Part shown: positions 9,601-17,163 of the stretch, piece after piece | Position numbering within the stretch: position 1 is the stretch's first letter | Layout of the letters: the number at the start of each line of letters is the position of its first letter | DNA from: Bacteroidota bacterium | GTDB lineage: Bacteria; Bacteroidota; Bacteroidia; B-17B0; Aurantibacillaceae | NCBI GenBank assembly: GCA_021323535.1 | Contig: JAJONO010000011.1 | Location: 62,001-126,000 of the forward strand | Direction: 5' to 3' | DNA: 64,000 nucleotides | Position numbers and translations under genes: made by a program | Notes under the pieces: generated by a model | Seen by the model: the letters and a program-made list of their open reading frames with translations, nothing else | Databases searched by the model: none | What the model was told of the DNA's origin: nothing

Positions 9601-10132
9601 CAACACTTACACCATTACCGATAACAATGGAAATATTGTAGGCTCGAATAGTTTCACAGCAGCTAACACAGTTCACACCGATTATTATTTACTGAACGGA
9701 TGTTACACACTTATTGTTGACGATATTGTTGGCGACGGGTTACAGTGGTGGGCCGTTCCCGCACAGGGTGCAGGTTACGTGGCTCTTAAGGACCAATTCG
9801 GAAACCTCGTAAAAAGTTTCGGCGCTGATTTCGGAAGCAGGATCGAATACAGTTTTACAACCGATGAAAAACTTTCTATCCATGAAAACAGTTTAAGTAA
9901 CTCGTTCAGCATTTATCCTAACCCTGCACATAATAAATTTGTGGTTCAGGGAAATGATGTTCACAATTCAACTATTACAATAACGGATGTACTCGGACAT
10001 TTACTTGATCTTCCTGTATCAAAATCGCAGGATAAATTCGAATATAACACCAGCAATTTAGCTCCAGGAGTTTATTTCTTAACGATTGTGAACGATGGAA
10101 ATAAATTGACGAGGAAGATTATTGTTAACTAA
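6671..10132 (+). CDS. Large secreted PNGase F-like protein with inserted LamG domain and T9SS sorting domain
   Basis: 1153 residues with a signal peptide (1-19, ending LHSQ). The N-terminal part resembles the PNGase F N-domain, with GCGEWDYSCNTY (76-87) placing Asp81 where PNGase F has its catalytic Asp. A LamG-like module (about 285-480, with ITITFWAFG and GGQWNHWAF) is inserted. The PNGase F C-domain follows from about 620: YYDITDY (639-645), GGEW (660-663), GHGAQGEF (731-738, Glu737 matching a catalytic Glu) and PQGGTWIYDRQGWCPG (773-788). The end is a T9SS type A domain starting SIYPNPAHNKF. Family members remove N-glycans from glycoproteins; activity here is inferred. It is probably surface-bound or secreted and monocistronic. 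Confidence 0.82.
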   Translation: MKRIIIPFLFLLLINNLHSQNVGDTIVVKGFKYGSNTRDSVINFPTGSTTFEKIILKYNMRCKNNLISNQANPNQGCGEWDYSCNTYIVDSSRIENDLVYHPTHIVSNFTGTVFPYTTQTLYDYYNYSQTNVVLNNIISETQYTVGTGGATITNLLKSNEKSGRTQILYTAAELTSAGFSAGNIDGFFLKVANAGGVAGFFKVGIQHTSLTALVSNTVTLTGFTNVYNSTYTFTNGDNRIQFHTPFVWNGTSNILIDYSFTNTQSSTAITLNGTTGAGNMALYSNNNYALDLASMGHSYINPAQFTSINNEITITFWAFGRSNMMPLNTSVVYGYGTSSTQRHLNVHLPWSDNSVYFDCGYNNGYDRINGVTTATAQGGQWNHWAFTKNATTGDMKIYLNGVLFQSGTGKTKPLSILTMILGKDENLLNNWKGKVNEFTVWNKELSSGDIQNWINKPIDNTHPFYSNLLAYYKMSEGTGSVINDSKNALTSTGVNVQWTYDPGHKLTRSFYETNTRPNIVFFNGTYATTNTTVTVKDSVARNPEIVTQYSIVSNATVVPMAHDAVTLVTTQYYYQAVAQNVYNGDNGTFMGIVPVTQTGTLTIGNLPYYKRYPYYNEIMSFVTPYGKGLSLGPNGKTWYYDITDYTPILKGPKRLLMTMGGEWQEQMDLDFLFIVGTPPRTILEFNQLWQGGARYGGVGIGSINNDTRFNTLNVPLLSGGKDFKMRSTITGHGAQGEFHQNGGTIFHSFNVNGGADEFTWPITQECSMNPIFPQGGTWIYDRQGWCPGETSLTKEYLLTPHVTPGTTVTLDYNCSNPPVPSGDYRYICAHQLVTYGAPNHNLDASVINVIAPTDRVLHSRRNPICSDPLIIVQNTGSITINGIDFEYWCNNATVKQTYSWAGTLNSMDTVTVKLPVGSLWQNDILPGTNRFNAKVKFVNALADDYAYNDRFTSTFVVPDAVPGNFAVEFKTNNYPTHNTYTITDNNGNIVGSNSFTAANTVHTDYYLLNGCYTLIVDDIVGDGLQWWAVPAQGAGYVALKDQFGNLVKSFGADFGSRIEYSFTTDEKLSIHENSLSNSFSIYPNPAHNKFVVQGNDVHNSTITITDVLGHLLDLPVSKSQDKFEYNTSNLAPGVYFLTIVNDGNKLTRKIIVN

Positions 10133-10158
10133 TGGACGAAGGATAAATGACTAATGAT

Positions 10159-10187
10159 AAAGGACAGCTCATCACTGTCCTTTTTTG
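10159..10187 (+). terminator. Rho-independent terminator
   Basis: AAAGGACAG / CTGTCCTTT with a 7-nt loop is followed by a T run, just after the PNGase F-like gene. Confidence 0.85.
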
Positions 10188-10204
10188 TTTAGTGACTGTA
10201 TAAA

Positions 10205-10275
10205 GGTTTCTCGCAAAGATTTACGCAAAGAATCTTTGAACAATCTGATAAGCGTTAATTCGCAGAATTCGCGTC
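10205..10275. repeat. Dispersed intergenic repeat (TCTCGCAAAG / AATTCGCGTC family)
   Basis: Contains TTTCTCGCAAAGATTTACGC and AGCGTTAATTCGCAGAATTC (10251-10270). The second piece recurs with a few changes at 12897-12921. Confidence 0.6.
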
Positions 10276-10284
10276 AGAATATAA

Positions 10285-11178
10285 TTATAGTTGTTTCTCC
10301 AACCCCTTCAATTCTGCTACCTTCTCCAGATACCCAAGCTTTTCATAAGCGTAGATAAGGTTATTGATACAGCGTTTAATGATCTCCACGTTGCTGCATG
10401 GAAGGTAATACTTTGCTTCGGGTTCGAGGTTAAGCTGTTTAAGAAAAGAGTCTATATCCTTTTGGTTAAAGATTAAACCTTTGCTGAACGGATTGATATA
10501 GAAAAGAATATTATTAGAAAGTGATTTGTTGGTAGCATCGATCAGGTTCGCGTTCTCGTTCACATAAGCAAGTACAAAATGCTGAGGAAGATTAATGCCG
10601 TAAACCGGGATACTAAGTTCTTTGCAAATGAGGGCGTACACTACGCTTAACATTAGGGGATTTCCTTTTTTGGATTCGAGGACGTTGTTTATAAAGGAAT
10701 TTTGCGGGGCATGATAGTTTGTAATGTTTCCGCTGAACTGATGAACTTCAAATAAAATATGATTGACGATTTTTACTTTTTCAAGAGCAGTAAGATCTTC
10801 GTGTAATTCTAACCAAACATCCTGTTTAATCTGCGCGAGTTGTTTCCTGATCTTATTTTCATCAAAATCGGGATATTGGTACCGGGCCAGAATTAAGGTT
10901 CCTTTTAAAAGATCGTCCTGTTCCTCTTTTGCCCAGGTTTTTAGCGCCTTTTGAAGTGTTTCAAACTGTATATCGTGGATAATGGCTTCGATGCGCTTTT
11001 GCATGATGGCATCAAAGCTGTTTTCCCAGGCAGTTTCCAGGTGAGGAATGGCCGGAGGGCCCAGGATCACAAAACGATCGCGTACCTGCGAATAAATGTC
11101 CTCATCCGGATCATCAAGTAAAGTAATCAAGGCGATTACTTCTTTAAGGCTCATTTCTTTTTTTCGTCTTGTTCCCAT
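10285..11178 (-). CDS. SirB1-family transglutaminase-like protein
   Basis: About 297 residues starting at MGTRRKKEMSLKEV; a start 11 codons further upstream is possible. Residues about 10-90 form a helical region, with LDDPDEDIYSQVRDRF and GPPAIPHLETAWE. The C-terminal half carries the transglutaminase-like core2 block: FEVHQFSGNITNYHAPQNSF, then ESKKGNPLMLSVVYALICKELSIPVYGINLPQHFVLAYV. SirB1 homologues usually carry Cys in the first conserved position; this protein has no obvious Cys nucleophile in the GNPLMLS block, so enzymatic activity is doubtful. The function of the family is not well established. The gene stands alone and faces the PNGase F-like gene. Confidence 0.8.
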   Translation of the reverse strand: MGTRRKKEMSLKEVIALITLLDDPDEDIYSQVRDRFVILGPPAIPHLETAWENSFDAIMQKRIEAIIHDIQFETLQKALKTWAKEEQDDLLKGTLILARYQYPDFDENKIRKQLAQIKQDVWLELHEDLTALEKVKIVNHILFEVHQFSGNITNYHAPQNSFINNVLESKKGNPLMLSVVYALICKELSIPVYGINLPQHFVLAYVNENANLIDATNKSLSNNILFYINPFSKGLIFNQKDIDSFLKQLNLEPEAKYYLPCSNVEIIKRCINNLIYAYEKLGYLEKVAELKGLEKQL

Positions 11179-11285
11179 AGTAAAGAGTATAGCAAAAATA
11201 AGGCTATACAAGGCAGTCTCAGGGAAGTCAACGTTAAATTCTTAACAAAACTTGTGTTTATTGAATTCAACAATCTTCTTTTAAT

Positions 11286-11318
11286 AAAAAAAGGCCCCGT
11301 ATTCCGGAGCCTTCCTTT
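11286..11318 (-). terminator. Terminator of the M43 protease gene
   Basis: AAGGCTCC / GGGGCCTT stem (11293-11300 with 11308-11315), followed on the minus strand by TTTTTTT. Confidence 0.8.
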
Positions 11319-11338
11319 GTAATGTGCTAAAAAAGCTT

Positions 11339-12718
11339 TTATTTACTTATTACGAGGCGTTTCACCGTCCTGCTGCTGCCATTGTCAAGTGTAATAAAAT
11401 ACACTCCTTCAGGACAGTTTGTGAGGTCAATTGTCATCACATCGTTTCTCACACCTTCATGTTTAGAAGATTTAATGAGTTGTCCAAGCGCGTTATGAAC
11501 CTGGATATCGATGCTATTATTGGTTGAGAAAGAAGCTTTGATGCTAACTTTTCCGCTGGTTGGGTTCGGATATAAGGTCACGTTGTTGTCTGACATCTGG
11601 TTGTTGTCAACTCCGGTCATTACACACATGGTGCTTGCGCTGGTGCTTAACTGGGTTCTGAAAGTTCCGTTTTGCATTGCAGTTTGGAACCGTGCACTTT
11701 GATCAGGTGTAAACATGTACATTGCAGCGTCATCAGTGTAATCCATGAAGTTCATAAACATATCACCAAAACTTGAACCTGAGCAAACGCCTACGTGAAT
11801 AGGATAAGTTGGTGCGCCATAATTTTGTCCGAATTGTCCGCTGGCGAAACCGCCTTTTTGAGGAGGGGTATCATTACAGAAATCACTTGCGGCACAGTCT
11901 CCACCTGAATTACCATTCCCATCTCCACCTATATGAAGAAGACCAAGCCAGTGGCCGATCTCATGACTGGCAGTTCTTCCTTTGTCGAAACCCGGAACGA
12001 GAGATCCCACATTCCCATAAGCGCCAGCAAGGCACCATACGCCATCATCACTGGCGGTTCCAAAAGGCCCGCTGAGTCCTGATAAGCCTGCACCACCCGG
12101 AAAAACTGCAAAACCTAAAAGACCTACACTAGGATTCTCATCGGTTACCCAAATGTTCAGGTAACGGGTTGGATCCCATATCGTAGCGGGTTTTACTACG
12201 GTATTAATAAAATTCTGAAATGCGCCGGGAGAACTAAAGCTGGCTGGGTCCTGCCATGAATTGGTGTTATAGTTTATCCTTTCAATTCCCGGTTCTGTTA
12301 AAGTTGTTCCTCCCGGGGTTTTTGTAGCAGGACAGAACGCTAATCCTGTTTGAGCAGCTCCTGTTGTTGAAAAACCTGTACTTGCAAGCTGGTTAACATT
12401 TAAGCCTGTGCCTGAAAAATCCTGGTTAAGGATGTTGATCTGTGAGTTGATTTGCGCCTGGCTGAGGTTTGGATAGGTTCCTACGGCTTGTCCACCATGA
12501 ATAACGTGAACAATCACCGGAATATTATAGGCAATCATTGTAGCTTTACCCGCTACCATGTTAGCCTTGTATTCGTCCACTTTCTTGTTAAACCATGCGT
12601 TCCATTCAGCTGATGGTTGCGGCGTTCCGCATCCTCTGTGCTTAATGGTTGTTTCCTGCGCATTTAACCCCATCGTTAAGGTTAAAGCCGCTGCAATTAA
12701 TTGTAAATTTATTTTCAT
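11339..12718 (-). CDS. Secreted M43-family (pappalysin/cytophagalysin) metalloprotease with T9SS sorting domain
   Basis: 459 residues. The signal peptide (1-20, ending GLNA) precedes a zinc protease domain with IPVIVHVIHGG (66-76), the metzincin signature HEIGHWLGLLH (252-262, catalytic Glu253), GDCAASDFCNDTPPQ after it, and the Met-turn NFMDYTDDAAMYMFT (about 323-337). The spacing and Cys pattern (GDGC-D-x2-CNDTP) are typical of M43. The C-terminal 75 residues form a T9SS type A sorting domain with TLYPNPTSGKVSI and ending TVKRLVISK. It is predicted to be exported through T9SS and to degrade extracellular proteins. Monocistronic with its own terminator. Confidence 0.93.
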   Translation of the reverse strand: MKINLQLIAAALTLTMGLNAQETTIKHRGCGTPQPSAEWNAWFNKKVDEYKANMVAGKATMIAYNIPVIVHVIHGGQAVGTYPNLSQAQINSQINILNQDFSGTGLNVNQLASTGFSTTGAAQTGLAFCPATKTPGGTTLTEPGIERINYNTNSWQDPASFSSPGAFQNFINTVVKPATIWDPTRYLNIWVTDENPSVGLLGFAVFPGGAGLSGLSGPFGTASDDGVWCLAGAYGNVGSLVPGFDKGRTASHEIGHWLGLLHIGGDGNGNSGGDCAASDFCNDTPPQKGGFASGQFGQNYGAPTYPIHVGVCSGSSFGDMFMNFMDYTDDAAMYMFTPDQSARFQTAMQNGTFRTQLSTSASTMCVMTGVDNNQMSDNNVTLYPNPTSGKVSIKASFSTNNSIDIQVHNALGQLIKSSKHEGVRNDVMTIDLTNCPEGVYFITLDNGSSRTVKRLVISK

Positions 12719-12849
12719 GTGTTGTTTTTTTGTTTAGTTACTCGTGTAGTTTAATAATGCTAACATAATAAATCCCTATGTTAATTGCAAATAAATGAGG
12801 CGGGTAAAGGGTTTTATGAGGAAAATAGAAATTAACAGTTTAAAATAAA

Positions 12850-12925
12850 AAGACGCGAATTGCGCCGATTTTCGCGAATCTTTTTAAACTTAGATTAGCG
12901 TTAATTTGCGGAATTCGCGTCGAAA
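12850..12925. repeat. Dispersed intergenic repeat
   Basis: GACGCGAATTGCGCCGATTT and AGCGTTAATTTGCGGAATTC are related to the unit near 10205-10275. The two ends are inverted copies of a GACGCGAATT word. Confidence 0.6.
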
Positions 12926-12938
12926 AAAGGATAGACCC

Positions 12939-14570
12939 TTAATCTTTCTGTAAAAACGGATATCTGTAGTCTGTTGGCGGAACCCAGGTTTCTTTAATGG
13001 TACGCGGACTAACCCAGCGCAGCAAATTAACTTTAGCTCCTGCTTTATCGTTTGTTCCACTTCCACGTGCGCCACCAAATGGCTGCTGCCCTACAACGGC
13101 GCCGGTACATTTATCATTTATATAAAAGTTTCCTGCTGCGTTCGACAGTTTTTTAGTAGCCAGTTCAATAGCGTAACGATCGCTTGCCATAATAGAGCCG
13201 GTTAAAGCGTAAATGCTGGTGCTATCAACGATATCGAGCATCTGTTCAAATTTATTTTCATCGTAAACATGAAGGGTTAATACCGGTCCGAATAATTCCT
13301 CGCACATGGTTACGTATTTCGGATCGTCCACTTTCAATACGGTTGGTTCAATGAAATAACCTTTCGATTTATCGCATTTTCCTCCGGCAACCACTTCCAC
13401 TCCTTTATCTGCTTTTGCTTTTTCAATGTAAGATTGAAGTTTATCAAAACTTTTCTCGTCGATAACAGCGTTGATGAAGTTGGTGAAGTCTTCCGTTGGT
13501 CCCATTTTCATGGTTTTAAGATCTTCGGTTAAAAAGATTTTTACGTCGTCCCAAAGGTTAGACGGGATGTACGCTCTCGATGCCGCGGAACATTTTTGTC
13601 CCTGGTATTCGAATGCTCCCCGTCCTAAAGCCACAGCCACTTCTTTGGCGTCGGCGGTTTTGTGAACCATGATAAAATCTTTACCTCCTGTTTCACCAAC
13701 AATTTTAGGATACGATTTGTATTTATGAATGTTGTTTCCAATGGTCTGCCAGATGTTCTGGAACACTTCGGTACTTCCTGTAAAATGAATTCCCGCAAAA
13801 TCCCTGTGATTAAAGATTACTTCGGCTGCATCCGGACCACTCGGATAAATAAGATTGATAACACCATCCGGTACGCCTGCTTTCTGAAATATTTCCATTA
13901 ACACATTGGCGCTGTAAACCTGGGTATTACTTGGTTTCCAAACAACCACGTTACCCATCAGGGCACAACTTGTAGGAAGATTTCCTGCAATGGCCGTAAA
14001 ATTAAATGGTGTTAAAGCATAAACAAATCCTTCAAGGGGTCGCCATTCGAGCCTGTTCCACACTCCCGGACTGCTGATAGGTTGTTCAGCATAGATCTCG
14101 GTCATAAAATGAACATTAAAACGTAAGAAATCAATGATTTCGCAGGCGCTGTCGATTTCGGCCTGGTAAGCGTTCTTACTTTGCCCGAGCATAGTCGCCG
14201 CATTTAGTTTTGCACGGTAAGGACCAGCAATAAGATCGGCTGCTTTTAAGAAAATGCTGGCGCGATGTTCCCAGCTAAGATTTACCCATTTTTCGCGCGC
14301 CGCCATAGCAGCATCAATGGCTTGCTGAATATGTGTTTTATCACTTTTATGAAAATGTCCAAGCGTATGTTTATGATCATGCGGAGGGGCAACACGAACT
14401 TTGTTATTGCTTCGCACTTCTTTTCCGCCAATGTACATAGGAATGTCGAGCTCCTTCGAGCGCATTTCTTTTAACATAGCCTGAAGTTCTTTACGCTCGG
14501 CGCTTCCACTGGCGTATTGCTTTACCGGCTCATTCACCGGAGTTGGTACTTTAAAAATTCCTTTTGGCAT
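12939..14570 (-). CDS. pruA: L-glutamate gamma-semialdehyde (P5C) dehydrogenase
   Basis: A 543-residue ALDH4A1-type aldehyde dehydrogenase that oxidises glutamate semialdehyde to glutamate with NAD+ in proline catabolism. Seen: VYALTPFNFTAIAGNLPT (183-200), NAD-binding FTGSTEVF (263-270), catalytic region VGETGGKDF (291-299, Glu293), EYQGQKCSAASRAY (321-334, nucleophile Cys327), EELFGPVL and GQQPFGGARGSGTNDK. The GETGGKDF and NLPTSCALMGN blocks favour P5C dehydrogenase over other ALDHs. Length matches stand-alone eukaryote-like P5CDH rather than the PutA fusion. No proline dehydrogenase gene lies in the window. Confidence 0.95.
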   Translation of the reverse strand: MPKGIFKVPTPVNEPVKQYASGSAERKELQAMLKEMRSKELDIPMYIGGKEVRSNNKVRVAPPHDHKHTLGHFHKSDKTHIQQAIDAAMAAREKWVNLSWEHRASIFLKAADLIAGPYRAKLNAATMLGQSKNAYQAEIDSACEIIDFLRFNVHFMTEIYAEQPISSPGVWNRLEWRPLEGFVYALTPFNFTAIAGNLPTSCALMGNVVVWKPSNTQVYSANVLMEIFQKAGVPDGVINLIYPSGPDAAEVIFNHRDFAGIHFTGSTEVFQNIWQTIGNNIHKYKSYPKIVGETGGKDFIMVHKTADAKEVAVALGRGAFEYQGQKCSAASRAYIPSNLWDDVKIFLTEDLKTMKMGPTEDFTNFINAVIDEKSFDKLQSYIEKAKADKGVEVVAGGKCDKSKGYFIEPTVLKVDDPKYVTMCEELFGPVLTLHVYDENKFEQMLDIVDSTSIYALTGSIMASDRYAIELATKKLSNAAGNFYINDKCTGAVVGQQPFGGARGSGTNDKAGAKVNLLRWVSPRTIKETWVPPTDYRYPFLQKD

Positions 14571-14743
14571 ACTGCTTAAGTTTATTGTTTATAGTCGATA
14601 GTTTATAGTTGATCCTCTTGATTCCTCGCTCCTGTTTCTTGTTTCAAAAAAGCAGATACAAAAGCAGTAAAAAGAGACCTCAAATATAGATGAAAAATGT
14701 AATTTTCCCATAATATTAAGGTTTTTTAGACTTGATTTGTTAT

Positions 14744-14751
14744 TAGCTTTG
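14744..14751 (+). promoter_or_regulatory. -7 promoter box of the MMPL transporter gene
   Basis: TAGCTTTG matches TAnnTTTG. The implied transcription start is near 14755, just before an in-frame ATC at 14757. Confidence 0.55.
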
Positions 14752-14786
14752 TACGTATCAAAAACCAAAGAACATATTATTCGCTG

Positions 14787-17018
14787 GTGCTGCTCTTTGT
14801 GGTTTTATTTTCGGCGCTTTGTCTCTATAATATCCGTACTTTGCGCTTCGATTACGATTTTGAAGCTTTCTTTCCTAACGAAGATCACGAACTGGAACTT
14901 TACAATAAATTCCGTAATACATTTGAACACGATAATGAGTTTGCCCTTGTAGCCGTAGAAAGTAATAAAGGCATCTTCAATAAGCCTTTTTTATTAAGGG
15001 TAGATAGCCTAACAAAAGTCTTTTCTGAATTGCAGTACATTCAAAAAGTAACGTCTCCTACCAATCTTAAAAATGTGGACCTGGGCGGATTAATGCCAAC
15101 CCAGATGCGCACCTTACATTTCGAAGATGAAAGTCTTTATAAAGACGATAGCATTTCTATTTATAATTCACCACATCTTGTAGGATCCTTCTTTCCGCTG
15201 AATGGAAAATCGGTAACAATTTATATTAAGACACAGGACGCGTTAAAGAAAAGACAAGCAGATTCACTGGCTTTTTCCATTGAGAACGCGCTTTCAAAAT
15301 TTCATTTCGACGAGGTTCATTACGTGGGTAGGATCTTCGCCCAGAAAGTATATCTCACCAATCTTCAGAAAGAATTTGCTTTGTTCCTTTTGCTTTCTCT
15401 CGCGGTTGTGATCATCTTTTTATGGTTCAGTTTTAAAAGTGTTTACGGAGTTGTGGTACCAATGAGTATCTGTATTATTTCCATTTTATGGACCTTAGGA
15501 ATTATGTCCTTTGTCGGAAAACCTGTAGACATTATGACGGTAATGTTACCAACGATGATCTTCATTGCCGGAATGAGTGACGTTGTTCATTTTTTCTCCA
15601 AATACTTTGAAGAGCTGGCTAAGGGAACAGAACGAAAACATATTCATCAGTTGATTCTTAAAGAAGTTGGGTTTCCAACGTTTCTAACTCTAATTACAAC
15701 GGTAGTTGGGTTTTTATCGCTGTTATTTTCAAGCATTGTTCCTATCAGGGAGTTCGGGATTTATACCTCGGTAGGTGTTATCATTGCCTTTATCCTGAGT
15801 TATACCATGCTTCCGGCCCTGCTTCATTTTTTCACACCAAAAAAACTGGTAACGGTTCATCAGCATAATAACAGAACATATAATGCTATGAGAACTGGTT
15901 TATTCTGGATCTTCAGGAACCAGAAAACAATTCTTCTTATAACATCGGTAGTTACAATACTTTCTGTTATTGGTATTTCAAAGATCAGAACCAATCACAT
16001 TTTACTGGAAGATCTGAGTGAAAAAGTAAAGATCAAACAGGATTTTAATTTCTTCGATAAAAACTACAGCGGTGTTCGGCCGCTCGAATTAAAAGTGTCA
16101 TTAAAAGACACGACGAAAAACATCTGGGATTACGACATTCTAAAACAGTTGAACGGCGTTGATGAATTTATTCAGAAGGAATACAATGCAGGTTTTATGT
16201 TGTCGCCTTCGAGCCTGGTAAAAACAATTCACAGAAACACATCCGGGCAAACAAAAGCCGGTTTTCCTGATAAAGAAGATTTTGATCCTATTGCCGAACA
16301 ATTAAAAAGTAACAGAAAGAATAAAGACGTTCAAAGGGTTATGACCTCTAATGGCAAAACCGCCAGGATCTCGGCCAAGATCAGGGATATTGGAAGCATT
16401 ATCATTGCAGGACACAACGATCACCTGAACGAATACATCAGAACAAAAACCGATACCAATGCCATTCGTTTTGAAATTACGGGAGCAGCGCATCTGCTCG
16501 ACAGGAACAACGAATACATGGTAGATAACATGACGCAGGGATTTATTTTTTCTATTGTTATCATTGCTATTCTAACGTTTTTTCTTCACCGTAGCTGGAG
16601 AATGGTACTTGTGTTTATTATCCCCAACGTTATTCCATTGGTGATCATTGGTGGAATTATGGGCTTTGCAGGAATTGAATTAAAAGCAGCCACATCTCTT
16701 GTATTCAGCATTGCGTTCGGTATTGCCACCGATGACACCATTCATTTTATATCCCGTTTAAAGATTGAACTGGCTTACGGAAAAAGTCTGATGTACGCTT
16801 TTAAGAGAACCTATTTTGAAACCGGGAAACCGATCATTCTCACCACATTTATTTTGCTCGGAGGGTTTATGAGTTTAATGATCAGCGATTTTCAAAGTAC
16901 ATTTTACTTCGGTTTTTTAATTTGTATTACGATTGTAATTGCTGTTCTTGCCGATATTTTTCTATTGCCAGTATTATTGTTTTTAATCTATGGGCGAACT
17001 AAGAAAAAAAGTAAATAA
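14787..17018 (+). CDS. MMPL/RND-superfamily transporter
   Basis: 743 residues from the GTG at 14787. An N-terminal helix (LLFVVLFSALCLYNI) leads to DYDFEAFFPNEDHELE, a porter-domain start typical of HAE2/HAE3-type RND proteins. Then come a five-to-six-helix bundle (about 195-365, with MTVMLPTMIFIAGMSDVVHFF), a second periplasmic loop, and a second bundle (about 580-740, with VFSIAFGIATDDTIHFISRL). Such proteins move lipids or hydrophobic compounds using proton flow; the IAGMSD and GIATDD motifs are the likely coupling sites. The frame stays open upstream to ATC 14757, giving a basic KNQR segment before the first helix, so the real start may be non-canonical. Monocistronic. Confidence 0.85.
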   Translation: MLLFVVLFSALCLYNIRTLRFDYDFEAFFPNEDHELELYNKFRNTFEHDNEFALVAVESNKGIFNKPFLLRVDSLTKVFSELQYIQKVTSPTNLKNVDLGGLMPTQMRTLHFEDESLYKDDSISIYNSPHLVGSFFPLNGKSVTIYIKTQDALKKRQADSLAFSIENALSKFHFDEVHYVGRIFAQKVYLTNLQKEFALFLLLSLAVVIIFLWFSFKSVYGVVVPMSICIISILWTLGIMSFVGKPVDIMTVMLPTMIFIAGMSDVVHFFSKYFEELAKGTERKHIHQLILKEVGFPTFLTLITTVVGFLSLLFSSIVPIREFGIYTSVGVIIAFILSYTMLPALLHFFTPKKLVTVHQHNNRTYNAMRTGLFWIFRNQKTILLITSVVTILSVIGISKIRTNHILLEDLSEKVKIKQDFNFFDKNYSGVRPLELKVSLKDTTKNIWDYDILKQLNGVDEFIQKEYNAGFMLSPSSLVKTIHRNTSGQTKAGFPDKEDFDPIAEQLKSNRKNKDVQRVMTSNGKTARISAKIRDIGSIIIAGHNDHLNEYIRTKTDTNAIRFEITGAAHLLDRNNEYMVDNMTQGFIFSIVIIAILTFFLHRSWRMVLVFIIPNVIPLVIIGGIMGFAGIELKAATSLVFSIAFGIATDDTIHFISRLKIELAYGKSLMYAFKRTYFETGKPIILTTFILLGGFMSLMISDFQSTFYFGFLICITIVIAVLADIFLLPVLLFLIYGRTKKKSK

Positions 17019-17060
17019 CTTCCAAGGTGTTAATCATGTTTGTAAAAAAGAAATGTTACA

Positions 17061-17138
17061 GAACTCCGAAGGAGTTCAATATTATTAGACAAGTAATTCC
17101 AAAATTACCGCAACCCTGAGTGGGGTTGAATAAATCAG
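17061..17138. repeat. Bipartite palindromic intergenic element (copy A)
   Basis: GAACTCCGAAGGAGTTC, then AGACAAGTAATTCCAA, then CAACCCTGAGTGGGGTTG and AATAAATCA. The same order and spacing recur at 57481-57558. Each palindrome can form a hairpin. Confidence 0.75.
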
Positions 17139-17163
17139 GTACTAAGGAAAACTTTCAACCAAT

